A DNA stretch of 64,000 bases, taken from Streptomyces caniscabiei. GTDB lineage: Bacteria; Actinomycetota; Actinomycetes; Streptomycetales; Streptomycetaceae. The stretch is from NCBI RefSeq assembly GCF_014930365.1, contig NZ_JABXWI010000007.1, positions 372,001 through 436,000 of the forward strand, read 5' to 3'. This document shows, piece after piece, positions 50,858 through 58,394 of the stretch. The notes below the pieces were generated by a model, which was not told where the DNA came from, made no database searches, and saw nothing but the letters and a program-made list of their open reading frames with translations. Positions within the stretch are counted from its first letter, which is position 1, and every line of letters starts with the position of its first letter. The position numbers were made by a program, and so were the translations under genes.

Positions 50858-50872
50858 AGCGTCCTGGGGGAG

Positions 50873-50901
50873 ACTGTAGCGCTGTTTTTGAACACGTTCA
50901 A
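50873..50901 (-). promoter_or_regulatory. Promoter of the TetR operon
   Basis: On the minus strand TTGAAC (50896-50901), 17 bases, TACAGT (50873-50878): a near-consensus HrdB promoter. The -35 is the left half of operator O2. Confidence 0.7.
50888..50901. promoter_or_regulatory. TetR operator O2 overlapping the -35
   Basis: TTGAACACGTTCAA has perfect TTGAAC/GTTCAA arms and differs from O1 at one central base. Binding here would block polymerase. Confidence 0.75.
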
Positions 50902-50921
50902 CCGATCGGCCGGAGACCCGA

Positions 50922-51332
50922 TCATCTGGTGCGGGCCAGCTCCGGCCGCTTGCCGTAGTCCGTGAGCCCGATGACGTTCCCCCAGGGGTCCGCGAACTCG
51001 ACGGTCCACCCGGTGGCGACGGAGAACGGGGCGTCGAGCGGCGGCACTCCCGCCGCCGCGAGGGCCCGCGCGGCGGCCCGCGCGTCGGGCACCTCCAGCC
51101 ACACCCGCGCGGCCGCCCACACGGGCGGCCGCTGACGCAGCTCCTCCTCCACCCGCAGCAGCAGCCCCGGCGTCTCCTTGCCGACCTTCAGCCCGGCGAT
51201 CCCGGCCTCGTCCAGCCGGAACGCCACGCGGAATCCGGCCCGCTCGTAGAAGGAGACGGCTTCGCCGAGGTCGCCGACGGGGAACAGGACGTTGTCGAAG
51301 CCGAGCAGGTCGTACGACTCATTGTCTGACAT
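50922..51332 (-). CDS. VOC/glyoxalase superfamily protein
   Basis: The 136-residue product has two beta-alpha-beta-beta-beta halves: GFDNVLFPVGDLGEAVSFYERAG and the C-terminal TGWTVEFADPWGNVIGLTDY, the usual metal-site Glu region. Members are dioxygenases, glyoxalases or resistance proteins and cannot be told apart here. The ATG region lies in the inverted repeat TCTGAC-ATGTC-GTCAGA (51325-51341), which may be an operator. Confidence 0.85.
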   Translation of the reverse strand: MSDNESYDLLGFDNVLFPVGDLGEAVSFYERAGFRVAFRLDEAGIAGLKVGKETPGLLLRVEEELRQRPPVWAAARVWLEVPDARAAARALAAAGVPPLDAPFSVATGWTVEFADPWGNVIGLTDYGKRPELARTR

Positions 51333-51341
51333 GTCGTCAGA
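51325..51341. promoter_or_regulatory. Inverted repeat at the VOC gene start
   Basis: TCTGAC and GTCAGA face each other around ATGTC and include the start codon (51330-51332). A bound repressor would cover the message start if the transcript is short-leadered. Confidence 0.35.
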
Positions 51342-51413
51342 TTAGATCGCCGGGGACCGTATCGGTGGGAGCGACAGCACTGGTGCGACATGGCCGGCCG
51401 TGCCCTGACGACA

Positions 51414-51452
51414 CGAGGGGCTCAGCAGGGTCACCCCTTGCTGAGCCCCTCG
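51414..51452. terminator. 14-bp hairpin
   Basis: CGAGGGGCTCAGCA (51414-51427) pairs perfectly with TGCTGAGCCCCTCG (51439-51452). It follows the minus-strand remnant and the secreted protein gene. Confidence 0.6.
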
Positions 51453-51485
51453 ACGGGCGGCTGAGTCCTTCGATCGGTGGCGCGG

Positions 51486-51590
51486 TCAGCCGATGGCGAT
51501 GTGGGTCTTCCAGTAGCTCGCGGGAGCGACGATCTCCGTACCCGATCCGGCCAGGACCGTCTTGCCGCCGGCGTAGAAAAGTACGGCTGG
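51486..51590 (-). pseudogene. Possible C-terminal remnant of a lost gene
   Basis: The minus-strand frame reads AVLFYAGGKTVLAGSGTEIV, then APASYWKTHIAIG and a stop, with good codon bias. Just upstream another frame reads GYSGPSWPHSFEVIQ, also plausible protein, so a frameshift near 51585 may separate two pieces of one former gene. I recognise no family. Confidence 0.25.
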
Positions 51591-51653
51591 ATCACCTCGA
51601 AACTGTGAGGCCAGCTGGGTCCGGAGTAGCCCAGCTGGCCAACAGTTCGTGCG

Positions 51654-52460
51654 TCAGGCCCCGCAGACGCCCACCCGCCGGCTGCTCACCGCGATGTCGT
51701 CCAGCCTCATCTCGAACGCCGTCGGTGTCGGGTTCGCTTGGTACAGCTGCCAGCCCAGCTTCAGTTTGTCGAAGGTGGGGAAGACGAAGTCGTCCGTCGT
51801 GCCGCCGTGTTGGGTGGTGGAGACAGTCAGGTCGGGCTGGGCCACGCCGTCGAGGTAGACCGTGACGCGGTTGTCCGTGGCGTCCAGGTGGAACTCCGCG
51901 CACTGCCACTTCCCCGCTACGGCCGGCGAGGTGGTCTTCCACGCCGTCCAGTCGCCCGTCGGGCCGAGGTCCGAGCCGACGCCCCAGAAGTTGCCCTTGT
52001 CGGTGGGGGCGTACTGGCCGCCGAGGGGGCGGACCAGGGTGGGGGAGTCGGGGCCCGAGGCTTCGGCCAGGGTCCAGTGGGCCCAGTCCGGGGCCGTGGG
52101 GAACTCGGTCACGCGTAGCCGCATCCGGGCCCAGAAGCTGTTGCCGCGCGGCGCGAGGTCGGACAGGACCATGAAGGCGCGGCCGTTGCCCTCGGTGCGG
52201 AGGCGGAGTTCACGGCCGTGGCCGGTGGAGCTGGGCGCGACGGTCAGGGTGCCGTTGGAGGTGTCGGTGGTCCAACCCCGGCCCCGTGTCACCGGGCCGA
52301 GGGGCAGGCGGTCGAAGTTCTCCCGGACGAGCGTGCCGCCGCCGTACGAGTGGCCTGACGTGTCGTGAGGGGCGGGTGTCGCCGAGGCTGTGGGGGGTGT
52401 CGCGATCAGGATCGCGGCCGCGGCCGTGAAGGCGGCCGCGGCTTTCCTCAGGAGGTTCAT
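51654..52460 (-). CDS. Secreted Cip1-like concanavalin-fold protein
   Basis: The 268-residue product has a signal peptide (AAAAFTAAAAILIATPPTASA, cut near 28) and a beta-rich body: LVRENFDRLPLGPVTRGRGW, GRELRLRTEGNGRAFMVL, SFWARMRLRVTEFPTAPDWA, GKWQCAEFHLDATDNRVTVY and FEMRLDDIAVSSRRVGVCGA. This order resembles the Trichoderma Cip1 core domain, a carbohydrate-binding or lyase-like jelly roll. Two cysteines (one in WQCAEF, one near the C-terminus) could bond. Its promoter must lie in 52461-52600. Confidence 0.7.
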   Translation of the reverse strand: MNLLRKAAAAFTAAAAILIATPPTASATPAPHDTSGHSYGGGTLVRENFDRLPLGPVTRGRGWTTDTSNGTLTVAPSSTGHGRELRLRTEGNGRAFMVLSDLAPRGNSFWARMRLRVTEFPTAPDWAHWTLAEASGPDSPTLVRPLGGQYAPTDKGNFWGVGSDLGPTGDWTAWKTTSPAVAGKWQCAEFHLDATDNRVTVYLDGVAQPDLTVSTTQHGGTTDDFVFPTFDKLKLGWQLYQANPTPTAFEMRLDDIAVSSRRVGVCGA

Positions 52461-52737
52461 GGGGTCAGTGTGTAATCAACTACCCCATCCGTCACGGGAA
52501 GTTGGGTGGGATCTGGCCAAACGGCGACGCGTGGCGCCCGCGAGGATGTGCCCGGAAGACCCCGCTCGTGGCCCTGCTGAACCAATGGGTGTAGTGCCTG
52601 GTCAGCGGCCTGTGTCGTACAGTACGCGCACATGTCAGGCCCCGGGGGGTTCGGGGCGAGGGCGACGGGTGGTGAGGGAGGGGAGCCGCGCAGGCTGTGA
52701 TCCGGCCCTTCGGTGAGTGGTGGAGGGGTGGGCGTCG

Positions 52738-53478
52738 ATGGTGGGTGCGCGGAGAAGACGGATGACGGCCGTGGTGGTCGTCGCACTGGGGCTGCTGCTC
52801 GGCGGTTGCGGTGAGCGGCCCGCCTGGGCGGAGCGCAGGCCCCCCTACGGCGACCTTCGGGAGCTGCCGGAAAAGCTGGACGCCGACGGCACGACGATCC
52901 GCGTCGGTGACCCGCACGCGCCGGTCACCCTCCGCCTCTACGAGGACATGCGCTGCCCCGTCTGCGAGGAGTACGAGCGGACCGGCGCTCCGGCCGCGCT
53001 GGAGCGGACGCTGGCGCGCAAGGTGGTGACCGAGTACACCCTCGCCTCCTTCCTGGACGACAAGCTGGGCGGCAGTGGCTCGAAGAAGGCGGCCAACGCG
53101 CTGCGGGCCGCGCTGGAGGAGGGCAAGTTCGCCGAGTACCACGCCGTGCTCTACGAGAACCAGCCCGAGGAGATCGTCGACGGCTTCACCGACACGTATC
53201 TGCTCGAACTCGCCGCCGAGGTGGAGGGGCTGCGCGGTCCGGCGTTCGACTCCGCCGTCAGGACCATGAAGTACCGCGACTTCGTGGCGAGGTCCCAGAA
53301 GGCCTTCGACCGGGCTGCCTCCGGCACGCCCACCGCCGACATCAACGGGAACCGGGTCCGTGAGGCGTACTCCGGGGTCCTCTACGAGGAGGTGGCGTTG
53401 GGCCGGCTGCTCGACGCCGTGGAGAAGGACCCGGAGGGGTGGGAGGAGTACACGCCCATGTCGGAGGACCTGGGCTGA
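52738..53478 (+). CDS. DsbA-like thioredoxin-fold lipoprotein
   Basis: The 246-residue product has a lipobox (LLGGC, Cys near residue 24) and a thioredoxin_4 domain: VTLRLYEDMRCPVCEEYERTG carries CPVC, followed by a helical insertion and SGTPTADINGNRV, where the cis-Pro loop reads GTPTAD. Such proteins form or isomerise disulfides outside the membrane. ATG 52738 follows GGAGGGG; GTG 52717 is an alternative. It stands 66 bases before the beta-grasp gene and may or may not be co-transcribed with it. Confidence 0.88.
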   Translation: MVGARRRRMTAVVVVALGLLLGGCGERPAWAERRPPYGDLRELPEKLDADGTTIRVGDPHAPVTLRLYEDMRCPVCEEYERTGAPAALERTLARKVVTEYTLASFLDDKLGGSGSKKAANALRAALEEGKFAEYHAVLYENQPEEIVDGFTDTYLLELAAEVEGLRGPAFDSAVRTMKYRDFVARSQKAFDRAASGTPTADINGNRVREAYSGVLYEEVALGRLLDAVEKDPEGWEEYTPMSEDLG

Positions 53479-53544
53479 CTTGTCGGTCCGGGGACGCGGG
53501 CCGACGGGCGGCACTTGTCAGTGCCGCCCCTTACTGTCCCCCTC

Positions 53545-53874
53545 ATGGCAACGGTGACGTTCGTCGAAGAGACGGCGAGTGGGGTGCGGGGCGAGGGCCG
53601 GTTGGTCGAACTCGCCGGGGAGCGGGTGACGGTGGAGGAGCTGATCCGGCGGCGGGTCTTCCTGACGCCCTCCGAGAGTCCGGCTCGACGCCCGGCGCAA
53701 GCCCCCGCCGAATCCCCGGAGGCCCAGGCCGAGGCCGCGCTTCGGGCCTTCGCCGGGAACGGCCTCCTCGTCCTCGTCGGCGACCGGCAGGTCACCGAAC
53801 TCGACGAGGAGGTCGAGCTGTCCGCCGGTACCGAGGTCACCTTCCTCCGGCTCGTCCCGCTGGTCGGCGGCTGA
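53545..53874 (+). CDS. Small beta-grasp-like protein ending in Gly-Gly
   Basis: The 109-residue product starts MATVTFVEE, continues with GRLVELAGERVTVEELIRRR, has a Pro/Ala/Glu insertion, and ends DEEVELSAGTEVTFLRLVPL then VGG-stop. The strand/helix order and the terminal Gly-Gly are those of ubiquitin-like, MoaD or ThiS proteins, but I see no closer family match. There is no Shine-Dalgarno; TACTGT at 53532-53537 could be a -10 of a leaderless message beginning at the ATG. Its TGA overlaps the ATG of the DUF4132 gene (TGATG), so the two are made together. Confidence 0.7.
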   Translation: MATVTFVEETASGVRGEGRLVELAGERVTVEELIRRRVFLTPSESPARRPAQAPAESPEAQAEAALRAFAGNGLLVLVGDRQVTELDEEVELSAGTEVTFLRLVPLVGG

Positions 53875-56567
53875 TGCCCGCGCACACGCCCCGCTCCCTC
53901 GTGCAGCGGGCACGGAACCGGATCGCGGCCGGGGACATGGAGCGGCTCGCCGACGAGGTGATGAAGGCCGTCTTCGCCACCAGGGGGTACTGGGGCGGTG
54001 GGTGGACGCACCTCCTCGACGAGGTGCGGGGACTGTCGCAAAACCACCAGGCCTCGTTCGTGGACGCCTTCGTCCGGCGTTTCCACGGCCTGGAGCAGGG
54101 CTCCGACGCGCGGGCGGGAGCCCTCGGGCTGCTCGGCATGATCGGCGCCGATCCTTCGGGGGAACTGCTCGCCGACGAGCGGCGGGCCGAGCTGGACCGG
54201 CTCGGCCGGCGGGTCAACTTCTGGCAGTCCGGCACCTTCTACGTCCTCGCCGAGGCCGAGCTGGCCTCCGGCCGCTCCCTGCCCGCCCCCGTCGTCGCCG
54301 TCTTCCGCCGCTCCGCCATGGACTCGTACTGCGATCCGGAGCTGGTCGCCCTCACGAAGACGTTCACCGAACCGCTGCTCAACGTCGGCGAGGCGTGGGC
54401 GGACAGCGCCATGGCCGTGGCCGACGCCGAACGCGAGACGGCAGCTGCCCAGGCGAACACCGAGCACGCCATAACCGTGTCGAACGCCGAGCAGGCCATA
54501 ACCGAGCACGCCATATCCGTGTCGAACGCCGAGCAGGCCATAACCGAGCGCGCCCTAACCGTGTCGAGCGCCGAGCACGCCGACCGCGGTCACTTGCACG
54601 CCCTCCTCGCCCACGCCCTCACCGCCACCACCTCCAAACCCAGCCCCAAGTGGGACGACGCGGCCCGTGCGCTCGTCGACGCCCTCGGTGCCGAACGCGT
54701 CCGCACCACCGTCCTGTCCTGGCTCGCCCTCGTCGGCCGCCCGCGCACCCTCCCGCTGGAGCGGCAGCAGCACGAGCCGGACGTCAACCAGACGTTCGAC
54801 GCCTTCAACGCGACCGCCCTGCGCGGCCTCGTCTGGCTGGTCTCGCTCCTCCCGCCGCACCCGGAGACCGCCCGCGCCCTCGGCACCCTCGTCGAGACCT
54901 CGCTCAGGAAGGTCGCCGGCGTCGGCCCTCGCAGCCCCAAGGTCGCCAACGCCTCCGTCGTCGCCCTGACCCGGATCGACGGCGACGCCGCCCTCGCGGA
55001 GCTCGCCCGGCTCGCCACCCGCGTCACCTACAAGCCCACCGCGAAGCTCGTGGACACCGCCCTCACCGAGCGGGCCACCGCGCTCGGGCTCGGCCGGGAG
55101 GAGATCGAGGAGCTGGCCGTGCCGACGTACGGTCTCACCGAGGTCGGGCGCGTCGAGCACCGGCTCGGTGATGTCACTGCGGAGATCCTCGTCCATGGCA
55201 CCCGCGCCGTCCTCACCTGGCGCAACCCGGCGGGCAAGGCCGTCAGGAGCGTGCCGGCCGCCGTCCGGCGGGACCACGCCGAGGAGTTGAAGGAGCTCAA
55301 GGCCACCGTCAAGGACATCGACAGGATGCTCACCGCGCAGAGCGAGCGCCTGGACCGGCAGTTCCTCGCGCGGCGGACCTGGACCTACGACACCTGGCGG
55401 CAGCGGTACCTCGACCACCCCCTCGTCGGCACCCTCGCCCGCCGCCTCCTCTGGGTCGTCGACGGCACGACCGTCGGATGGGCCGACGGCGCGCCGCGCA
55501 CCCTCACCGGCGAACCGGTGAACCATGTCGACCCGGTCGACCCGGTCGACCCGGCCGGTGGGGCGGGCGGGGCCGCCCAGGTCGAACTCTGGCACCCCCT
55601 GGGCCGCGACCCCGCCGAGGTCGTCGCCTGGCGGGACCGGCTGGAGCGGTACGCGGTCACCCAGCCCTTCAAGCAGGCCCACCGCGAGGTGTATCCGCTC
55701 ACCGACGCCGAACGCGCCACCGCCACCTACTCCAACCGCTTCGCGGGGCACATCCTGCGGCAGCACCAGTTCCACTCCCTCGCCGCGAGCAGGGGCTGGC
55801 GCAACAGGCTCCGGCTGTCCGTCGACGACGTGGCGCCGCCCGCGACACGCGAACTGCCGCAGTGGGGACTGCGGGCGGAGTACTGGATCGAGGGGGAGGG
55901 GCACGAGTACGGGGAGGACACCACCGACTCGGGCGCCTATCTGCGGCTGCGGACCGACCAGGTCCGCTTCTATCCGCTCGACGCCCCGCAGAACCAGGCC
56001 CCCTGCTGGGGCGGCGCGTACGCGATGTGGCTGCCCGACGGCCGCGATCCGGTCGACCCGGTCCCGCTCACCGGGATACCGCCGCTCGTCCTGTCCGAAG
56101 TGCTGCGCGACGTCGACCTGTTCGTGGGCGTCTCCAGCGTGGGCAACGACCCGACCTGGCAGGACGGGGGACCCGAGGGCCGCTTCGTCGAGTACTGGAC
56201 GTCGTACGGCTTCGGCGAGTTGGACCAGAGCGCCGAGACCCGCCGGGCGCTGCTGGAGCGGCTGGTGCCGAGGCTCGCGATCGCCGACCGGTGCACGCTG
56301 GAAGGGCGGTTCCTCCAGGTCGAGGGCGCACTGCACACGTACCGGATCCATCTGGGGTCCGGCAACATCCTGATGTCCCCGAACGACCGCTATCTGTGCA
56401 TCGTCCCCAAGTCGACCGTCACAGACGGGAACGGAAGGAACGGAACCGCGCAGACCGGCTATCTCCCCTTCGAGGGCGACCGTATGCTCGCAGTCATCCT
56501 CAGCAAGGCGATGCTGCTCGCCAAGGACACGGAGATCACGGACCCGACCATCGTCAGCCAGCTGTGA
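53874..56567 (+). CDS. DUF4132 domain protein
   Basis: The 897-residue product has an N-terminal alpha-helical part (1-480) and a C-terminal DUF4132 domain (about 610-897) with PLTDAERATATYSNRFAGHI, RQHQFHSLAASRGWRNRLRL and the family ending RMLAVILSKAMLLAKDTEIT DPTI. Its function is unknown; relatives include E. coli MolR/YehI. Residues about 196-235 are three copies of a 14-residue unit (TEHAITVSNAEQAI). DPVDPVDP near residue 548 is another small repeat. Translation is coupled to the Gly-Gly protein gene. The frame is open upstream to 53439 but that stretch belongs to the small gene. Confidence 0.85.
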   Translation: MPAHTPRSLVQRARNRIAAGDMERLADEVMKAVFATRGYWGGGWTHLLDEVRGLSQNHQASFVDAFVRRFHGLEQGSDARAGALGLLGMIGADPSGELLADERRAELDRLGRRVNFWQSGTFYVLAEAELASGRSLPAPVVAVFRRSAMDSYCDPELVALTKTFTEPLLNVGEAWADSAMAVADAERETAAAQANTEHAITVSNAEQAITEHAISVSNAEQAITERALTVSSAEHADRGHLHALLAHALTATTSKPSPKWDDAARALVDALGAERVRTTVLSWLALVGRPRTLPLERQQHEPDVNQTFDAFNATALRGLVWLVSLLPPHPETARALGTLVETSLRKVAGVGPRSPKVANASVVALTRIDGDAALAELARLATRVTYKPTAKLVDTALTERATALGLGREEIEELAVPTYGLTEVGRVEHRLGDVTAEILVHGTRAVLTWRNPAGKAVRSVPAAVRRDHAEELKELKATVKDIDRMLTAQSERLDRQFLARRTWTYDTWRQRYLDHPLVGTLARRLLWVVDGTTVGWADGAPRTLTGEPVNHVDPVDPVDPAGGAGGAAQVELWHPLGRDPAEVVAWRDRLERYAVTQPFKQAHREVYPLTDAERATATYSNRFAGHILRQHQFHSLAASRGWRNRLRLSVDDVAPPATRELPQWGLRAEYWIEGEGHEYGEDTTDSGAYLRLRTDQVRFYPLDAPQNQAPCWGGAYAMWLPDGRDPVDPVPLTGIPPLVLSEVLRDVDLFVGVSSVGNDPTWQDGGPEGRFVEYWTSYGFGELDQSAETRRALLERLVPRLAIADRCTLEGRFLQVEGALHTYRIHLGSGNILMSPNDRYLCIVPKSTVTDGNGRNGTAQTGYLPFEGDRMLAVILSKAMLLAKDTEITDPTIVSQL
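54459..54581 (+). repeat. 42-bp in-frame tandem repeat in the DUF4132 gene
   Basis: Units begin at 54459, 54501 and 54543 (third copy 39 bp and diverged). The first two differ at a single base (AACC versus ATCC). Each encodes 14 residues, two heptads, compatible with a coiled coil or helical spacer. Confidence 0.9.
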
Positions 56568-56742
56568 GACGTCTGTGCGGCCGACGGTGACGAGGGGATG
56601 TGACTCCGCCCACATGCGGGAGTCGGGGTGGGACCGGCCGAAGTAACAACTTCTCTCCGGGCCCTTCCCTCCTGCAATATGACGGACAGCCCATAGTGAG
56701 TTTTTCAGCCGCTCAAGCAAACAACACGCAGGAGTCAGTACC

Positions 56743-57222
56743 GTGACCGAGCAGCCTCAGCAGCCCGCTCAGCCCCCGCAGCCGCCGCAGCCCGGATACG
56801 GGTACCCGAACGCCGCCCCCGGCCAGCCGGCCGCGGGCCCGTACGGGGCTCCGCAGGGCGGCTACCAGCAGCCGGGCGCGGGCCAGCCCGGCTACGGCTA
56901 CCCCCAGCAGGGCGGCTACCCCCAGGGTGGCTACCAGGTGCCCCCGACCCCGGGTGGCGCGTACACGGGCGACCCCAACGCCCCGTACGGCTACGACCCG
57001 TACGGCCGCCCGTACTCCGACAAGTCGAAGATCGTCGCGGGCATCCTCTCGCTGTTCCTGGGCGCCTTCGGTGTCGGCCGCTTCTACATCGGCCACGTCG
57101 GCCTCGGCGTCGCGCAGCTCCTCACCTGCGGCGGCCTCGGCATCTGGTCGCTGGTCGACGGCATCATCCTGCTGACCAGCAGCAACACCACGGACTCCAA
57201 CGGGCGTGTCCTGCGTGGCTGA
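56743..57222 (+). CDS. TM2-domain protein with Pro/Gln/Gly-rich tail
   Basis: The 159-residue product has 85 residues of PQQP, GYGYP and GGYPQ repeats, then YSDKSKIVAGILSLFLGAFG and VGRFYIGHVGLGVAQLLTCGG, and a second helix (LGIWSLVDGIILLTSS): a TM2 domain with its conserved FLG-x-FG-x-x-RFY motif and DG turn. CAGGAG precedes the GTG. The gene at 57939 encodes the same domain without the tail. The final TM2 residues GRVLRG overlap the next gene. Confidence 0.88.
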   Translation: MTEQPQQPAQPPQPPQPGYGYPNAAPGQPAAGPYGAPQGGYQQPGAGQPGYGYPQQGGYPQGGYQVPPTPGGAYTGDPNAPYGYDPYGRPYSDKSKIVAGILSLFLGAFGVGRFYIGHVGLGVAQLLTCGGLGIWSLVDGIILLTSSNTTDSNGRVLRG

Positions 57223-57613
57223 GCGCGGCCTCAGCACCCTCCGGCATCCGGCGGCGGCCCCCCTCGCGGTGGCCGCCGCCGGGCTGGCGGGCGCCGCGTA
57301 CCTGTACGGCACCAACCCGCACGAGCCCGGCCATCTGCTGCCCCAGTGCCCGTTCCGCTATGTCACCGGGCTGCTCTGCCCCGCCTGCGGCGGCACCCGC
57401 ATGGTGTACGACCTGATGCACGGGCAGTTCGCCGCCGCCTGGCACGACAACCGAGTGCTGCTGCTCGCCGCGCCCTTCGCCCTCGTGCTGCTCGGCCGCT
57501 GGTCCGTCGAGGGGCTGCGCGGCCGCCGCTGGCGCCCCGAACTCAAGCCCCGCACCCAGGCCCTGATCCTGGGCATCGCGGTGACTTGGACGATCGTCCG
57601 CAATCTGCACTGA
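57206..57613 (+). CDS. DUF2752 membrane protein
   Basis: The 135-residue product has the DUF2752 signature QCPFRYVTGLLCPACGGTRM with its three cysteines, and three membrane helices (AVAAAGLAGAAYLYG, NRVLLLAAPFALVLLGRW, LILGIAVTWTIVRNL). Starts at GTG 57206 or 57215 both overlap the TM2 gene end, so the genes form an operon. Function unknown. Confidence 0.82.
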   Translation: MSCVAERGLSTLRHPAAAPLAVAAAGLAGAAYLYGTNPHEPGHLLPQCPFRYVTGLLCPACGGTRMVYDLMHGQFAAAWHDNRVLLLAAPFALVLLGRWSVEGLRGRRWRPELKPRTQALILGIAVTWTIVRNLH

Positions 57614-57938
57614 GCTGGCCCGCGCCGAGCCCGCGCCGAGCCCGTGCGGCACCCGTAAATCCCTTACGCCCGCTTTATGTTGCTCAGTTGTCGCAAGATG
57701 GCTGGAATCGGATCACGGAATCGGAACGATCGCCCGGATCCACTCCCCTCCGCCCCTCGCGTCTCATTACGCTGCAACGGCTACAGGGGGGATGACGGGG
57801 GATTACGTCGTGCTCGATCGCTGGCCGGTGTTCGCCGTGCCCGATCGCCGAAGGTTGTCCACAACGCCTTCTCTCCTGTGATCGCTCCCGGAGCAATCCG
57901 CTCCGGTATCTCAGTCAGTACATCCAGGAGTTACTTCC
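57614..57938. other. Region between the DUF2752 gene and the second TM2 gene
   Basis: No gene is supported. Visible elements are TTGTCCACAA (about 57855) and the hairpin CCGGAGCAATCCGCTCCGG at 57888-57906, which lies in the leader 17 bases before CAGGAG. A promoter could not be fixed. Confidence 0.45.
57888..57906 (+). promoter_or_regulatory. Leader hairpin before the second TM2 gene
   Basis: CCGGAGC and GCTCCGG pair perfectly around AATCC, close to the Shine-Dalgarno. Confidence 0.4.
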
Positions 57939-58202
57939 ATGACCGTCCCCACCCCTGACGCTCCCTTCGGCCACGACCCGCAGGGTCGCCCGTACTCCGA
58001 CAAGTCGAAGATCGTCGCCGGTGTTCTGCAGCTCTTCCTCGGCACGCTCGGCATCGGTCGTTTCTACGTCGGTTCCGTCGGCGTGGGCGTCGCCCAGCTC
58101 CTCACCTGCGGTGGTCTGGGCTTCTGGTCCCTGATCGACGGCATCCTGTTCCTCACGAGCAACGACCGCACCGACGCGCAGGGCCGCGTCCTGCGCGGCT
58201 GA
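57939..58202 (+). CDS. Short TM2-domain protein
   Basis: The 87-residue product is a bare TM2 domain: GRPYSDKSKIVAGVLQLFLG, GIGRFYVGSVGVGVAQLLTC and WSLIDGILFLTSND, ending in GRVLRG. It is a close paralogue of the domain at 56743; the DNA for YSDKSKIVAG is nearly identical. CAGGAG precedes the ATG at proper distance. The TM2 family is often found near phospholipid or stress genes but has no settled role. Confidence 0.9.
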   Translation: MTVPTPDAPFGHDPQGRPYSDKSKIVAGVLQLFLGTLGIGRFYVGSVGVGVAQLLTCGGLGFWSLIDGILFLTSNDRTDAQGRVLRG

Positions 58203-58330
58203 TCGCGCTCGGGATCACCGCCGAGGTGATCGACCGAAGGGCCTCGTCCGCCGTGGAGCCTTCCCCAAGGCTCCGCGCGGGGACGGGGCCCTCGTGCGTG
58301 GGCGTGCGCTCGGCCCGCGCGCCGGGAACG

Positions 58331-58364
58331 CGGAAGGCCCGCAGGTGAACCTGCGGGCCTTCCG
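58331..58364. terminator. Bidirectional terminator between the TM2 gene and sdhB
   Basis: CGGAAGGCCCGCAGGT (58331-58346) pairs perfectly with ACCTGCGGGCCTTCCG (58349-58364). It lies between convergent genes. Confidence 0.8.
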
Positions 58365-58394
58365 TCACAGCCTCCGGCGGCGGAGGCGGTGGGA

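Larger units (their letters stand above)
51333..51653. other. Region between the VOC gene and the secreted protein gene
   Basis: It contains the hairpin at 51414-51452 and a minus-strand coding-like remnant (51486 to about 51590). No intact gene is seen. Confidence 0.45.

Noticed and set aside
53439..53873. N-terminal extension of the DUF4132 frame
   Set aside because: It overlaps two better genes in another frame; the TGATG coupling fixes the start at 53874.
54555..56720. 721-codon minus-strand open frame
   Set aside because: Antisense shadow of the DUF4132 gene; the plus-strand frame ends with a recognisable family motif.
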